From Bifidobacterium mizhiense (lineage in GTDB: Bacteria; Actinomycetota; Actinomycetes; Actinomycetales; Bifidobacteriaceae), in assembly GCF_020884755.1 (NCBI RefSeq), contig NZ_BPWE01000001.1, positions 62,001-126,000 on the forward strand: 64,000 bases of DNA. Reading direction: 5' to 3'. Below the pieces are notes generated by a model that saw only the letters and a list, made by a program, of their open reading frames with translations, made no database searches and had not been told where the DNA came from. Shown here one piece after another: positions 1-7,511 of the stretch. Position 1 is the first letter of the stretch, and every line of letters starts with the position of its first letter. The position numbers and the translations under genes were made by a program.

Positions 1-327
1 CCGGTTTGCCAATGCCAGGTAGGTCAGATCAATCTCAAGATTCTCCCTAGCGCTGAGGGACTCATAAAAGACCGGCTCGTTGATGGACGCTCCCATCCTG
101 GCCAGATTGCCCGGGTAGTCTTCGCTCAGAGGCCTCCCCAGAAAGCGGATCCGACCGCCGACAGGCCTCTGCATTCCGGTCAGGATCTTCAACAGCGTGG
201 ACTTGCCAGCCCCGTTGGCACCCAGCAAGCCCAGAATCTCGCCCTGCCCCAGGGTCAAATCCAGTCCGGACAGCACCTCCCTGCCTTCAAATACTTGGAC
301 AATACCGTCCGCCTCCAGCACCTGCAT
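1..327 (-). CDS. ABC transporter ATP-binding protein (5' part only)
   Basis: The N-terminal 109 residues of an ABC ATPase; the gene runs off the left edge of the window. The Walker A motif GANGAGKST lies at about residues 39-47, preceded by the usual LGQGEILGLL strand. The start ATG at 327 has GAAGGGAG just upstream. The fragment resembles ATPases of drug or peptide exporters that work with a separate permease, which would lie outside the window. It follows a tetR gene on the same strand, and a TetR-like palindrome sits 17 bases before its start, so the regulator probably represses this transporter. Substrate unknown. Confidence 0.88.
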   Translation of the reverse strand, partial: MQVLEADGIVQVFEGREVLSGLDLTLGQGEILGLLGANGAGKSTLLKILTGMQRPVGGRIRFLGRPLSEDYPGNLARMGASINEPVFYESLSARENLEIDLTYLALANR

Positions 328-343
328 AAAACTCCCTTCAAAA

Positions 344-356
344 ATACCATTGGTAT
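344..356. promoter_or_regulatory. putative TetR operator in front of the ABC gene
   Basis: Inverted repeat ATACC-ATT-GGTAT. The same arms with a different 3-base spacer recur upstream of the neighbouring tetR gene (1235-1247). The site lies directly before the ATG at 327, where a bound repressor would block transcription or elongation. Confidence 0.6.
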
Positions 357-444
357 GTTTGTTGGAAACAAAAACCATCACTCGTTGAGTGCCCGAATCT
401 TGCTAGTAGCCGGAGCCCTCTTGGCCTTAAGAAATCTATCGGCT

Positions 445-1158
445 CTAAGAGATCCCTTGATCCTGATTCTTGTCAGATTCCTCTTGTGTGGACTCCCCGC
501 TGGTGGCAGTCAAAGGATTGCTCTTCAGATGTGCGTGCAAATGCACGGCCGCGCGAATAACCCGATCATCAATGACCGGCGCCCCTATTCCCTCGAGCAT
601 ATCCGCCAACAGGGTGAACTTGGAGACCACCTGGTCCCGGGTCATGGTCGAGAATCGAATCCCTATCCACATGTTGAGCAGGATGTAGAGCACCTGGGCC
701 AGATCCTCAGGATTGCATGGGGCGATGGAGCCGTCTTCCACACCTTCACGGACATAAGGAGTGATCACGTCCACAATCCTGTCCATGGATTTCAGGTACA
801 TCTGTCCCACCATGCGGGGGCTCTTCAGCAGGGTTCTGGCGGAGAAGGTGACATCGAGACGCGAGTATGCCGACAGGGAGGCAATCAGCTCGTTGCGCAG
901 CTTCTCCAACCCGGTCTCGCCAGGCCAGTCCCCCAGCCAGTCTCCCTGGGATGAGGACGAGGCCATACGCTCGGTGACCGCGTGGAAAATAGCCGTCTTG
1001 GATGGGAAATGGTAGTAGACCGCTCCCTTGGTCATGCCACCCAGGCCATCGACGATGTCCTGGATGCTGGTTCCGTCGTAACCCTTTTCCAGGAAGAGCC
1101 GTTGGGCTACATCGAGGATCTGATTGCGATGTCCTTCGGGATCCTTCGGTGTGCCCAT
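445..1158 (-). CDS. TetR/AcrR family transcriptional regulator
   Basis: A 237-residue regulator with a standard N-terminal helix-turn-helix at about residues 10-57 (LDVAQRLFLEKGYDGTSIQD, then MTKGAVYYHFPSKTAIF). The C-terminal two thirds is a helical ligand-binding domain of no recognisable class. It is transcribed towards the ABC ATPase at 1-327, with 117 bases between them. Palindromes with identical arms lie upstream of both genes, which points to self-regulation and control of the transporter. The C-terminal tail (about residues 215-237) is polar and probably disordered. The ligand is unknown; multidrug-type compounds are typical for the family. Confidence 0.9.
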   Translation of the reverse strand: MGTPKDPEGHRNQILDVAQRLFLEKGYDGTSIQDIVDGLGGMTKGAVYYHFPSKTAIFHAVTERMASSSSQGDWLGDWPGETGLEKLRNELIASLSAYSRLDVTFSARTLLKSPRMVGQMYLKSMDRIVDVITPYVREGVEDGSIAPCNPEDLAQVLYILLNMWIGIRFSTMTRDQVVSKFTLLADMLEGIGAPVIDDRVIRAAVHLHAHLKSNPLTATSGESTQEESDKNQDQGIS

Positions 1159-1234
1159 GCAGTGCTCCTCTCCCTGTCAGCGCAACAATGCCTGATCATT
1201 CTGACATGACCATCTTTCCTGACAAGAACTTATC

Positions 1235-1247
1235 ATACCACCGGTAT
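1235..1247. promoter_or_regulatory. putative TetR operator upstream of tetR
   Basis: Inverted repeat ATACC-ACC-GGTAT, extending by one more pair to CATACC/GGTATG (1234-1248). It lies about 76 bases upstream of the tetR start and matches the site at 344-356, as expected for an autoregulated TetR system. Confidence 0.6.
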
Positions 1248-1285
1248 GTTCTGCTCGTCCAATCACAGGCCTTGATGCCTGAACC

Positions 1286-1969
1286 TTAATCCTTCTGCAG
1301 GCGACGGATGGCTTCATGCTGAATGGCCACCACTGCCTTGGCATCGGCTACTCCCGCTGCACAAAGCTCCTGCCAGGAGACCCAGGCCGACTGGACATGC
1401 TCGCCCGGGTCGAAGTCGGTGGATCCCTGATGCCAGCGACGCAGATGCAGGACCACGATGTGGCCAAGCTCGTCGCTCATACCCAGGGAGGAGTAGACAT
1501 CGGGAGCGGCATCGATCCAACCATCCTCCGGATCCAGGTGGCTTTCTGAGCCCGGCGCACCCTCTGGCCCGGGCACCAGACCGGTTTCCTCACGCAGCTC
1601 GCGCAGGACGGCCTTGGCGGGGCTCTCCCCCGGGTCGATGAAGCCGGCCGGCAGGCCAAAGACATAGGCCTGGGCACCCACCCGGTACTCGCGGGTCAGC
1701 AGATAGGCATCGGCAGCGCAGTCGTGTACCAGCATGACCACGCAGGGGTCGTGACGGATGAGCTGCCGATCGATGGTTTCCTTGGAACCGTCACGCCTGA
1801 ACATGACCACCTGCTGCTGGTCGATAACGAATATCGGGCCGCGAAAAACCTCCCTGTCATCCATCAGCTCGGGAGCGCGGATCATATCGATACCCTTGGG
1901 TCCCTGACCATCGCGGCCATCCAGTCTGGCGGCCAATCGTGCCTGCAGATCCTGTGCTTCATCGCTCAT
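1286..1969 (-). CDS. Nudix hydrolase, ADP-ribose pyrophosphatase type
   Basis: A 227-residue Nudix enzyme. The complete signature lies at about residues 109-131: G, five residues, E, seven residues, then RELREETGL, with all catalytic glutamates present. The preceding YVFGLPAGFID and the upstream EYRVGAQAY segment fit ADP-ribose pyrophosphatases, which cleave ADP-ribose to AMP and ribose 5-phosphate. The ATG at 1969 is chosen because GGAGG lies nine bases upstream; the longer frame would start at a TTG next to that ribosome site. The gene lies 35 bases downstream of the Nif3-like gene, probably in one transcript. Confidence 0.9.
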   Translation of the reverse strand: MSDEAQDLQARLAARLDGRDGQGPKGIDMIRAPELMDDREVFRGPIFVIDQQQVVMFRRDGSKETIDRQLIRHDPCVVMLVHDCAADAYLLTREYRVGAQAYVFGLPAGFIDPGESPAKAVLRELREETGLVPGPEGAPGSESHLDPEDGWIDAAPDVYSSLGMSDELGHIVVLHLRRWHQGSTDFDPGEHVQSAWVSWQELCAAGVADAKAVVAIQHEAIRRLQKD

Positions 1970-2004
1970 GAAATCAGTCCTCCTCAACCATCAACCCTCA
2001 GCCG

Positions 2005-2922
2005 TCAACGCACCACCATGGTCCAGGGATCGGTAACGATGGATGAGACCTCCACCTGCGGGCGAACACCGGTAGCCGTCTCCAGGGCCCTGGCAATGTC
2101 TCCCTTGGCATAGCGGAACCAGAGGCTCTCAATTGCCGAATGCGGTGTGTTGATCAGCATAGGTCTGGGCTGACTGGGCCGACCGGCCATCCGGGCCTCA
2201 TAGAGGGCCTGTTGGTAGGCATCCGTGGCAGGGTGATGGCGCAAATCGCTGGTGATGTAGACATCGGCCCCCGTAGACCGAACCAGGTCGAACTCGGAGT
2301 CACCCGAGCCGGGCAGCAGGGCGACAGTGGAGACCATGGCCAGGGACGGACCAACCGCCTGAACACTCAGAGCCGTCTTTGGCAAAAGGCCCGCCACGGT
2401 ATGGACCAAATCCTCAAATGGCATGGGCTTGGGAAGCCGTCCCCAACGACCCAGGCCTACCTGGATCCCCTGATCGGCGTGCAGATCGCGGTTTGAGACC
2501 GATTGAGGAGACAGCGGTTGTGCCTCCTGCAGATCAAGAGCATCGGCAGCGGCTTGGGCCACACCACGGTAAGCAGCATCAGCGTTGGTATGCCCCACCC
2601 AGAGCCCGCAGTGGCCCTCGATCAGTCTGGTTATCATATCCCCGCGGAAGTCCAGACCGGAAACCTGGTGGACCGATCTGAAGAAAAGCGGATGGTGAGT
2701 GATCAGCAGGTCGGCCTTGTGGTCCAGAGCCTCCTGAACCACATCAGGCCGAGGGTCCACAGCGCACCAGATCCGTCTGACTGGCCAGGACGGATCCCCT
2801 GCCACCAAACCCGGATGATCCCAGTCCTCCGCATAGTCCAGAGGGTAGAGCCCCTCCAGCAGATCCACCACCTGGCCCAGGGGCACCGAAGGCCTCTGAA
2901 CCTCATCCTGTTCATCAGGCAT
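2005..2922 (-). CDS. Nif3-like dinuclear metal centre protein (DUF34/YbgI)
   Basis: A 305-residue member of the Nif3/YbgI family, which forms hexameric rings with a two-metal site per subunit. Metal-binding motifs are visible: ITHHPLFF near residue 75, GHTNADAAYRG near residue 110, and HSAIE near the C-terminus. The spacing and length are typical of actinobacterial members. The molecular function of the family is unsettled; roles as a GTP cyclohydrolase I type enzyme or metal-handling protein have been proposed. It lies 52 bases downstream of polA and 35 bases upstream of the Nudix gene, all on one strand. Confidence 0.9.
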   Translation of the reverse strand: MPDEQDEVQRPSVPLGQVVDLLEGLYPLDYAEDWDHPGLVAGDPSWPVRRIWCAVDPRPDVVQEALDHKADLLITHHPLFFRSVHQVSGLDFRGDMITRLIEGHCGLWVGHTNADAAYRGVAQAAADALDLQEAQPLSPQSVSNRDLHADQGIQVGLGRWGRLPKPMPFEDLVHTVAGLLPKTALSVQAVGPSLAMVSTVALLPGSGDSEFDLVRSTGADVYITSDLRHHPATDAYQQALYEARMAGRPSQPRPMLINTPHSAIESLWFRYAKGDIARALETATGVRPQVEVSSIVTDPWTMVVR

Positions 2923-2974
2923 GACGATCCCTCCTCGGATCCTACTGGGCTAGTCCTAGGCCACCCACGTCAGG

Positions 2975-5869
2975 TCAGTGAGCAGCCAGCTCCCAGTCCT
3001 GGCCGATGCCGGTGGATACATCCAGGGGCACGGCCAATTCAACGGCATGTTCCATGGAATCCTTGACCAGTTTGGTGGCCTTATCGGTCTCGCCGGGAGC
3101 GATCTCCACCAGCAATTCATCGTGGATCTGCAAGGAGATGCGACTCTTCAGCCCCTGATCGGACAAGGCACGGCTGGCCTTGATCATGGCGATCTTCATG
3201 ATGTCGGCAGCCGACCCCTGGATGGGCGCATTCAGGGCGGCCCTCTCGGAGGCCTCGCGGGTGGGACGGCGCTTGGAGCGCAACCCAGGGAAGTAGCGTC
3301 GCCGCCCGAACATGGTCTCGGTGTAACCCTTCTCCCGGGCATCGGCCACTAGGGACTCCAGGTACTCATGAACCTTGCCAAAGGTGGCGAAGTACTTGGC
3401 ACGCAGCACGTCAGCCGCAGCCGGGCTGATCTTAAGCTGCTGGGCCAGGCCATAGGTGCTCAGTCCATAGGCCAGCCCATAGCTCATGGCCTTCACGTGG
3501 GAGCGCTGGTCTCCGGTGACCTCCTCCATGGGGATGTCATAGACCAGGCTGGCCACATACCGGTGGAAGTCCGCGCCAGACTTGAAGGCGTCAATCAGGG
3601 CCTGATCCCCGGAAAGGTGGGCCATGATCCGCAGCTCCACCTGAGAGTAATCCGAAGAGAGCAAGGCCTCGTATCCGTTGCCTGGCACGAAGGCCGAACG
3701 GATCTCGCGGCCCCGGGCATCCCGGTTGGGGATGTTCTGTAGGTTGGGATCCACCGAGCTCAGGCGTCCAGTGGCGGCCACAGTCTGCTCGTAGGTGGTG
3801 TGCAGCCGTCCATCCCGGGGATTGACCGCCTCGCGCAGGGTCTGCACGATCTGCTTGAGCTTGTTGGTCTCCCTGTGCTTGAGCAGGGCCCCCAGAAAGT
3901 CGTTGGCACGCTCGTTGTTGACCGACTTGATGTAGAGGTCCTGCAGGACCGAGACGTTGGTCGAATAGGAGCCGGTCTTGGTCCTGTGGGTGGGCACCAG
4001 GCCCATGTCGTCGAAGAGCACCTTGCTCAGCTGCTTGGGGCTCTGCAGGTTGACACGGCTGCCGGCCCTATCCCAGGCGATTTCCTGGGCCTGGCGGGCC
4101 TCGGCGGCGAACCGGTCGTGCATCTCCTTCAGGCGGGCATCGTCCACCTTGGCGCCCTCGGTCTCCATCTGCGCCAGGACTGCGGAGGTGGGCAACTCTA
4201 TGGTACGCAGCAGGCCGTACTGGTGACGCTCGTCCATCAACTCCTGCAGACGCTCGGAAACCATCATGACGTACTGCGCTTGGCGAAGAATCCGGGTTCC
4301 CCGTCGGCGTTCGTCCTCGTCCTCTCGCCCGTCCAGAGCCAGGGCCCCCTGGGTGGCCTCAGGCTCCTCCTCCACGGGAATGGCCAGGAAATGGGCAACG
4401 GCCTGCTCCAGGTTGTCTGCGTGAAAATCAGGTTCAGCCAGGTAGCCTGCCAGCTTGGTGTCGAACAGGGGCAGAGGCATGTGCAACCCCTGGCTCTCCA
4501 AGAGGTGCAGGTGCTCCTTGTAGCCATGGACCACGCAGGTGCCGATCCGCTGGTCGATCATCTCCTGGATGGCCCCACGCATATCTTCGTCTATGTCTTC
4601 TGCCATGAGGACCAGGCCGTGCCCGTCCATGGAGAGAATGGCCAGCTCCTCCAGGCCATAGTCGCCATGCTTGGCCCAGCCGATGGCGTGCAGAACCCAG
4701 TGCTCCTTCATGGCCTCGCTGCAGCGCATGGCATTCTGGTCGGAGTCGCCGATGTCCTTGATTTTGTCCAAGGAATCGGCCATGGCCTTGACATGGTCCG
4801 CCGAACGCTGGCAAAGGGCCTTGTCCGGCAGATGCTTCTCGCACCAATCTCGCAGCTGGTCGGCGGACTCCGCCTTATCGCGCTCGGGCTGGACGAACTC
4901 CTCCTGTTTGTTGCTGACATCGACCAGTGCCGAGGCTGAAGAGTAATCGTAATCGGCAACCGTGTTGAATCCACGCAGAATCTTTTTGCGGGTCTGGGGG
5001 CCGAACTGCAATTGCTCGAAGATGGGCAGAACCTGATCCGTGTGGATGGTGCCGAAACGCAGATCCTCCACCTTCACACCCAGGTCCAAGTCGCGCACCA
5101 GGGCGTTGACCTTCCGGTTGAGCCGCACCTGGTCGGCGTTCTCCGCCAGGGCCTGGCCCTTTTTGCCACCGATCTCGTCGGCGTGCTCCAGAATGGAATC
5201 CAGCGATCCGTACTTGTTGATCCACTTGGCGGCATAACCGTCGCCCACACCCGGCACGCCGGGGATGTTGTCGGCCCCCTCCCCGCGCATGGCGGCCAGA
5301 TCGGGATACTGCTCCGGGGTCACCTTGTAGCGATCCATGATGGCCTGGGGGGTCATGTGCTTGAGGTTCTTGAAATGGTGGCCGGGGTAAAGCACGGTGA
5401 TGTCGTCGTCCACCAGCTGGAAAGCGTCCCTGTCGCCCGACAGGACCAGGGTCTTGAATCCGGCCTGCTCCCCCATGGTGGCCAGCGTGCCGATGATGTC
5501 ATCGCCTTCATAGCCGGGCTTTTCAATATAGGTGATGCCCAGTCCCTTGAGCAGGTCCTGGATCAGCGGCAACTGGCTCAGCAGTTCCTTGGGGGCGGCC
5601 TCACGAGTGCCCTTGTACTGGGGCAGCATGGCATTGCGGAAGGTGCCGCCCTTGACATCAAAGGCCACACCCATGTGGGTGGGCTTCTCCTTGGCCATAA
5701 CATCCGCCAGCATGGTGGCAAAGCCCCATACCGCGTTGGTTGGCTGCCCTGTCGAAGTGGTGAAACTCTCGACGGGAAGGGCATAGAAGGCCCGGAAGGC
5801 CAGCGAATGTCCATCGACGACCAGCAGGGTGCGGCCGTCCTTGTCCTGCTTCTTCGTCTGGTCTTCCAT
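2975..5869 (-). CDS. polA: DNA polymerase I
   Basis: A 964-residue family A polymerase for repair and Okazaki fragment processing. The N-terminal 5' nuclease is intact (VDGHSLAFRAFYAL, GYEGDDIIGTLA, LSGDRDAFQLV, a helix-hairpin-helix near PGVPGVGDG). The polymerase motifs are intact: DYSQVELRIMAHLSGD (A), the YGLAYG region of motif B, and QIHDELLVE (C). The middle 3'-5' exonuclease fold lacks the DxE pair: the expected strand reads LHAIGWAKHGD, so proofreading is probably lost, as in mycobacterial PolA. Seven bases separate it from the upstream pdtaR gene, with CCCTCCT filling the gap. Confidence 0.98.
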   Translation of the reverse strand: MEDQTKKQDKDGRTLLVVDGHSLAFRAFYALPVESFTTSTGQPTNAVWGFATMLADVMAKEKPTHMGVAFDVKGGTFRNAMLPQYKGTREAAPKELLSQLPLIQDLLKGLGITYIEKPGYEGDDIIGTLATMGEQAGFKTLVLSGDRDAFQLVDDDITVLYPGHHFKNLKHMTPQAIMDRYKVTPEQYPDLAAMRGEGADNIPGVPGVGDGYAAKWINKYGSLDSILEHADEIGGKKGQALAENADQVRLNRKVNALVRDLDLGVKVEDLRFGTIHTDQVLPIFEQLQFGPQTRKKILRGFNTVADYDYSSASALVDVSNKQEEFVQPERDKAESADQLRDWCEKHLPDKALCQRSADHVKAMADSLDKIKDIGDSDQNAMRCSEAMKEHWVLHAIGWAKHGDYGLEELAILSMDGHGLVLMAEDIDEDMRGAIQEMIDQRIGTCVVHGYKEHLHLLESQGLHMPLPLFDTKLAGYLAEPDFHADNLEQAVAHFLAIPVEEEPEATQGALALDGREDEDERRRGTRILRQAQYVMMVSERLQELMDERHQYGLLRTIELPTSAVLAQMETEGAKVDDARLKEMHDRFAAEARQAQEIAWDRAGSRVNLQSPKQLSKVLFDDMGLVPTHRTKTGSYSTNVSVLQDLYIKSVNNERANDFLGALLKHRETNKLKQIVQTLREAVNPRDGRLHTTYEQTVAATGRLSSVDPNLQNIPNRDARGREIRSAFVPGNGYEALLSSDYSQVELRIMAHLSGDQALIDAFKSGADFHRYVASLVYDIPMEEVTGDQRSHVKAMSYGLAYGLSTYGLAQQLKISPAAADVLRAKYFATFGKVHEYLESLVADAREKGYTETMFGRRRYFPGLRSKRRPTREASERAALNAPIQGSAADIMKIAMIKASRALSDQGLKSRISLQIHDELLVEIAPGETDKATKLVKDSMEHAVELAVPLDVSTGIGQDWELAAH

Positions 5870-5876
5870 AGGAGGG

Positions 5877-6524
5877 CTAACGGTCGTTCTGGTTGGCCAC
5901 GTTGTTGATGACCACGTCGGCCACCTCCTGCATGGTCAGCCTGCGGTCCATGGAGGTCTTCTGGATCCAGCGGAAGGCCTCGGACTCGGTCATGCCCATG
6001 CTCTCCATGAGCAGACCCTTGGCCCGATCCACCCGCTTGCGAGCTTCGAAACGGGCCTTCATGTCGGTGACCTCGTCCTTCAGGGCGTTGATCTGGTCAA
6101 AGCGGGAGATAGCCACCTCAAGGGCCGGCAGCAGCTTTTCCGGAGCGAAGGGCTTGACCACGTAGGCCATGGCTCCAGCATCAGCCGCCTTCTCGACCAG
6201 GCTTTGCTGGGAGAAAGCCGTCAGCATAACCACTGGGGCCAGGTTCTCCTTGCCGATCTCAGTGGCAGCGGTAATGCCGTCTGTGCCGGGCATCTTCACG
6301 TCCATCACGACTACATCGGGCCTCAGCTCGCGGGTCAGATCAATGGCCTCCTGGCCGCTGGCCGCCTGACCGACCACGTCATAGCCGGCATCCTCGAGAG
6401 CTTCGACGGTATCGAGCCTGATCAAAGCCTCGTCCTCCGCCACAACCACGGTCCGCCCTTCGGGGGAATCGCTGCGGTTCTTACTCTCTGAAGCCACTTT
6501 CAACCTCGTTTCCTGAAAGTCCAT
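5877..6524 (-). CDS. pdtaR: ANTAR-domain response regulator, PdtaR-like
   Basis: A CheY-type receiver domain (about residues 25-140, phosphoacceptor D75 in VVVMDVKMPG, conserved lysine in YVVKPF) is followed by a C-terminal ANTAR RNA-binding domain (RKRVDRAKGLLMESMGM). ANTAR regulators bind paired hairpins in mRNA leaders and act as antiterminators. The longer reading frame reaches back into the tRNA gene and is unlikely. The ATG at 6524 is given here, but a GTG at 6497 has the better ribosome site (GAGG, six bases). The probable kinase partner is the PdtaS-like protein at 35539-37026. polA follows seven bases downstream. Confidence 0.92.
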   Translation of the reverse strand: MDFQETRLKVASESKNRSDSPEGRTVVVAEDEALIRLDTVEALEDAGYDVVGQAASGQEAIDLTRELRPDVVVMDVKMPGTDGITAATEIGKENLAPVVMLTAFSQQSLVEKAADAGAMAYVVKPFAPEKLLPALEVAISRFDQINALKDEVTDMKARFEARKRVDRAKGLLMESMGMTESEAFRWIQKTSMDRRLTMQEVADVVINNVANQNDR

Positions 6525-6573
6525 CCGCGCTTCAGCGAAAACCGATGAGAGACGGATGGGGTTCGCTTTATCG

Positions 6574-6647
6574 TGCCCCCGGTGAGACTCGAACTCACAC
6601 TGCACGGATTTTGAGGCCGTTTCCTCTACCAATTGGGATACGGGGGC
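6574..6647 (-). tRNA. tRNA with CAA anticodon, nominally Leu, short variable arm
   Basis: A 74-base cloverleaf. Acceptor GCCCCCG pairs with CGGGGGC, with A as discriminator and no encoded CCA. The D arm is TCCC/AGGA with a 13-22 mismatch, and the T arm is GTGAG-TTCGAGT-CTCAC. The anticodon loop is CTCAAAA, giving anticodon CAA (codon UUG), with a C-T mismatch closing the stem. The variable loop is only five bases (GCAGT). Bacterial leucine tRNAs normally carry a long variable arm, as does the tRNA-Leu at 39365-39447, so the amino acid identity is less certain than the anticodon suggests. Confidence 0.8.
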
Positions 6648-6664
6648 TTTTCATCACCACAGAG

Positions 6665-6692
6665 AATCTACCATACTTTGGCGACGACGCAA
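6665..6692 (-). promoter_or_regulatory. putative promoter of the tRNA / pdtaR / polA run
   Basis: On the minus strand TTGCGT (6687-6692) and TAGATT (6665-6670) are separated by 16 bases. They lie 17 bases upstream of the tRNA 5' end. A fair match to a housekeeping sigma promoter; no other candidate stands out in this gap. Confidence 0.4.
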
Positions 6693-6765
6693 GGTTATTC
6701 GTGTTGATTCTGCCTTAGAATGAAGACAGTTATGTATTCAGGCACATCAGCAGTCGAAGGAGAGC

Positions 6766-7362
6766 ATGATGACCACTCAGATCTATCGACGGTTCGATCC
6801 TTGGCGCACCTCCCCCGTCCAGGAGAAGGCCCGCAAGCAGATTATGGACAGCCACTACTTCAGCGTCGACAGGGTCACCTTTGAATCCAGCGACAATCAG
6901 ACCTTCGATCGCAGCATCGTCAGCGAGAAGCATGGAGACACCATCGCCGTCCTGGCCATCACCGACGACGGACGGATACCCCTGGTCGAGCAGTACCGTC
7001 TGCCCACCCACCGTTGGACCCTTGAGCTGCCGGCCGGGCATCCGCTCAATGACAAGGAAGCCCCCATCGATGTGGCCACCAGGCGGTTGCGCGAGGAGGC
7101 CGGATACAAGGCTGCCTCCTTTAACCAATTCGCGAGGTTCATCAACACCCCCAGCTTCTCCACCCAGCACACCACGCTCTTCTATGCTGAAGGCCTGACC
7201 CCGGTCCAGCCGGCCAGCCTGGCACCAGAGACCCCCCACCAGAATGTGCGACTCTTCACCGTGGATGAGGCCTATGACATGGTGATTGCAGGAACCATAC
7301 TGGACGCCAAAACCACCATCGCCATCCTGCGGGCCAAAATCGGACTGTCTGACCTGCACTGA
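6766..7362 (+). CDS. Nudix hydrolase with altered catalytic motif
   Basis: A 198-residue protein with the Nudix fold, related to ADP-ribose pyrophosphatases (EQYRLPTHRWTLELPAG leads into the motif). The motif is imperfect: the stretch that normally reads RExxEE is RRLREEAGY, so the glutamate corresponding to the MutT general base is arginine, and one extra residue sits between the motif glycine and first glutamate. Activity may be altered. It stands alone between the divergent tRNA and the convergent pyk gene. AAGGAG lies a few bases before the ATG. Confidence 0.85.
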   Translation: MMTTQIYRRFDPWRTSPVQEKARKQIMDSHYFSVDRVTFESSDNQTFDRSIVSEKHGDTIAVLAITDDGRIPLVEQYRLPTHRWTLELPAGHPLNDKEAPIDVATRRLREEAGYKAASFNQFARFINTPSFSTQHTTLFYAEGLTPVQPASLAPETPHQNVRLFTVDEAYDMVIAGTILDAKTTIAILRAKIGLSDLH

Positions 7363-7383
7363 CGCAGAAACCCCTCACACAAA

Positions 7384-7434
7384 GAACCGGTGGCCTCTTC
7401 CCCTGCATTGATAAAGGGGAAAGACCACCGGTTC
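7384..7434. terminator. hairpin terminator between Nudix and pyk genes
   Basis: A long inverted repeat: GAACCGGTGG (7384-7393) pairs with CCACCGGTTC (7425-7434), continuing inward to CCCC/GGGG (7400-7403 and 7416-7419). It lies between two convergent genes and can serve both strands, although neither side has a strong U run. Confidence 0.65.
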
Positions 7435-7511
7435 ACTGCTTCATCAGCATCTTGGAAATCTGAGGATCCACCTGACTGACTCAATCGACAGTCAGATGGC
7501 AGATCAGAGCA

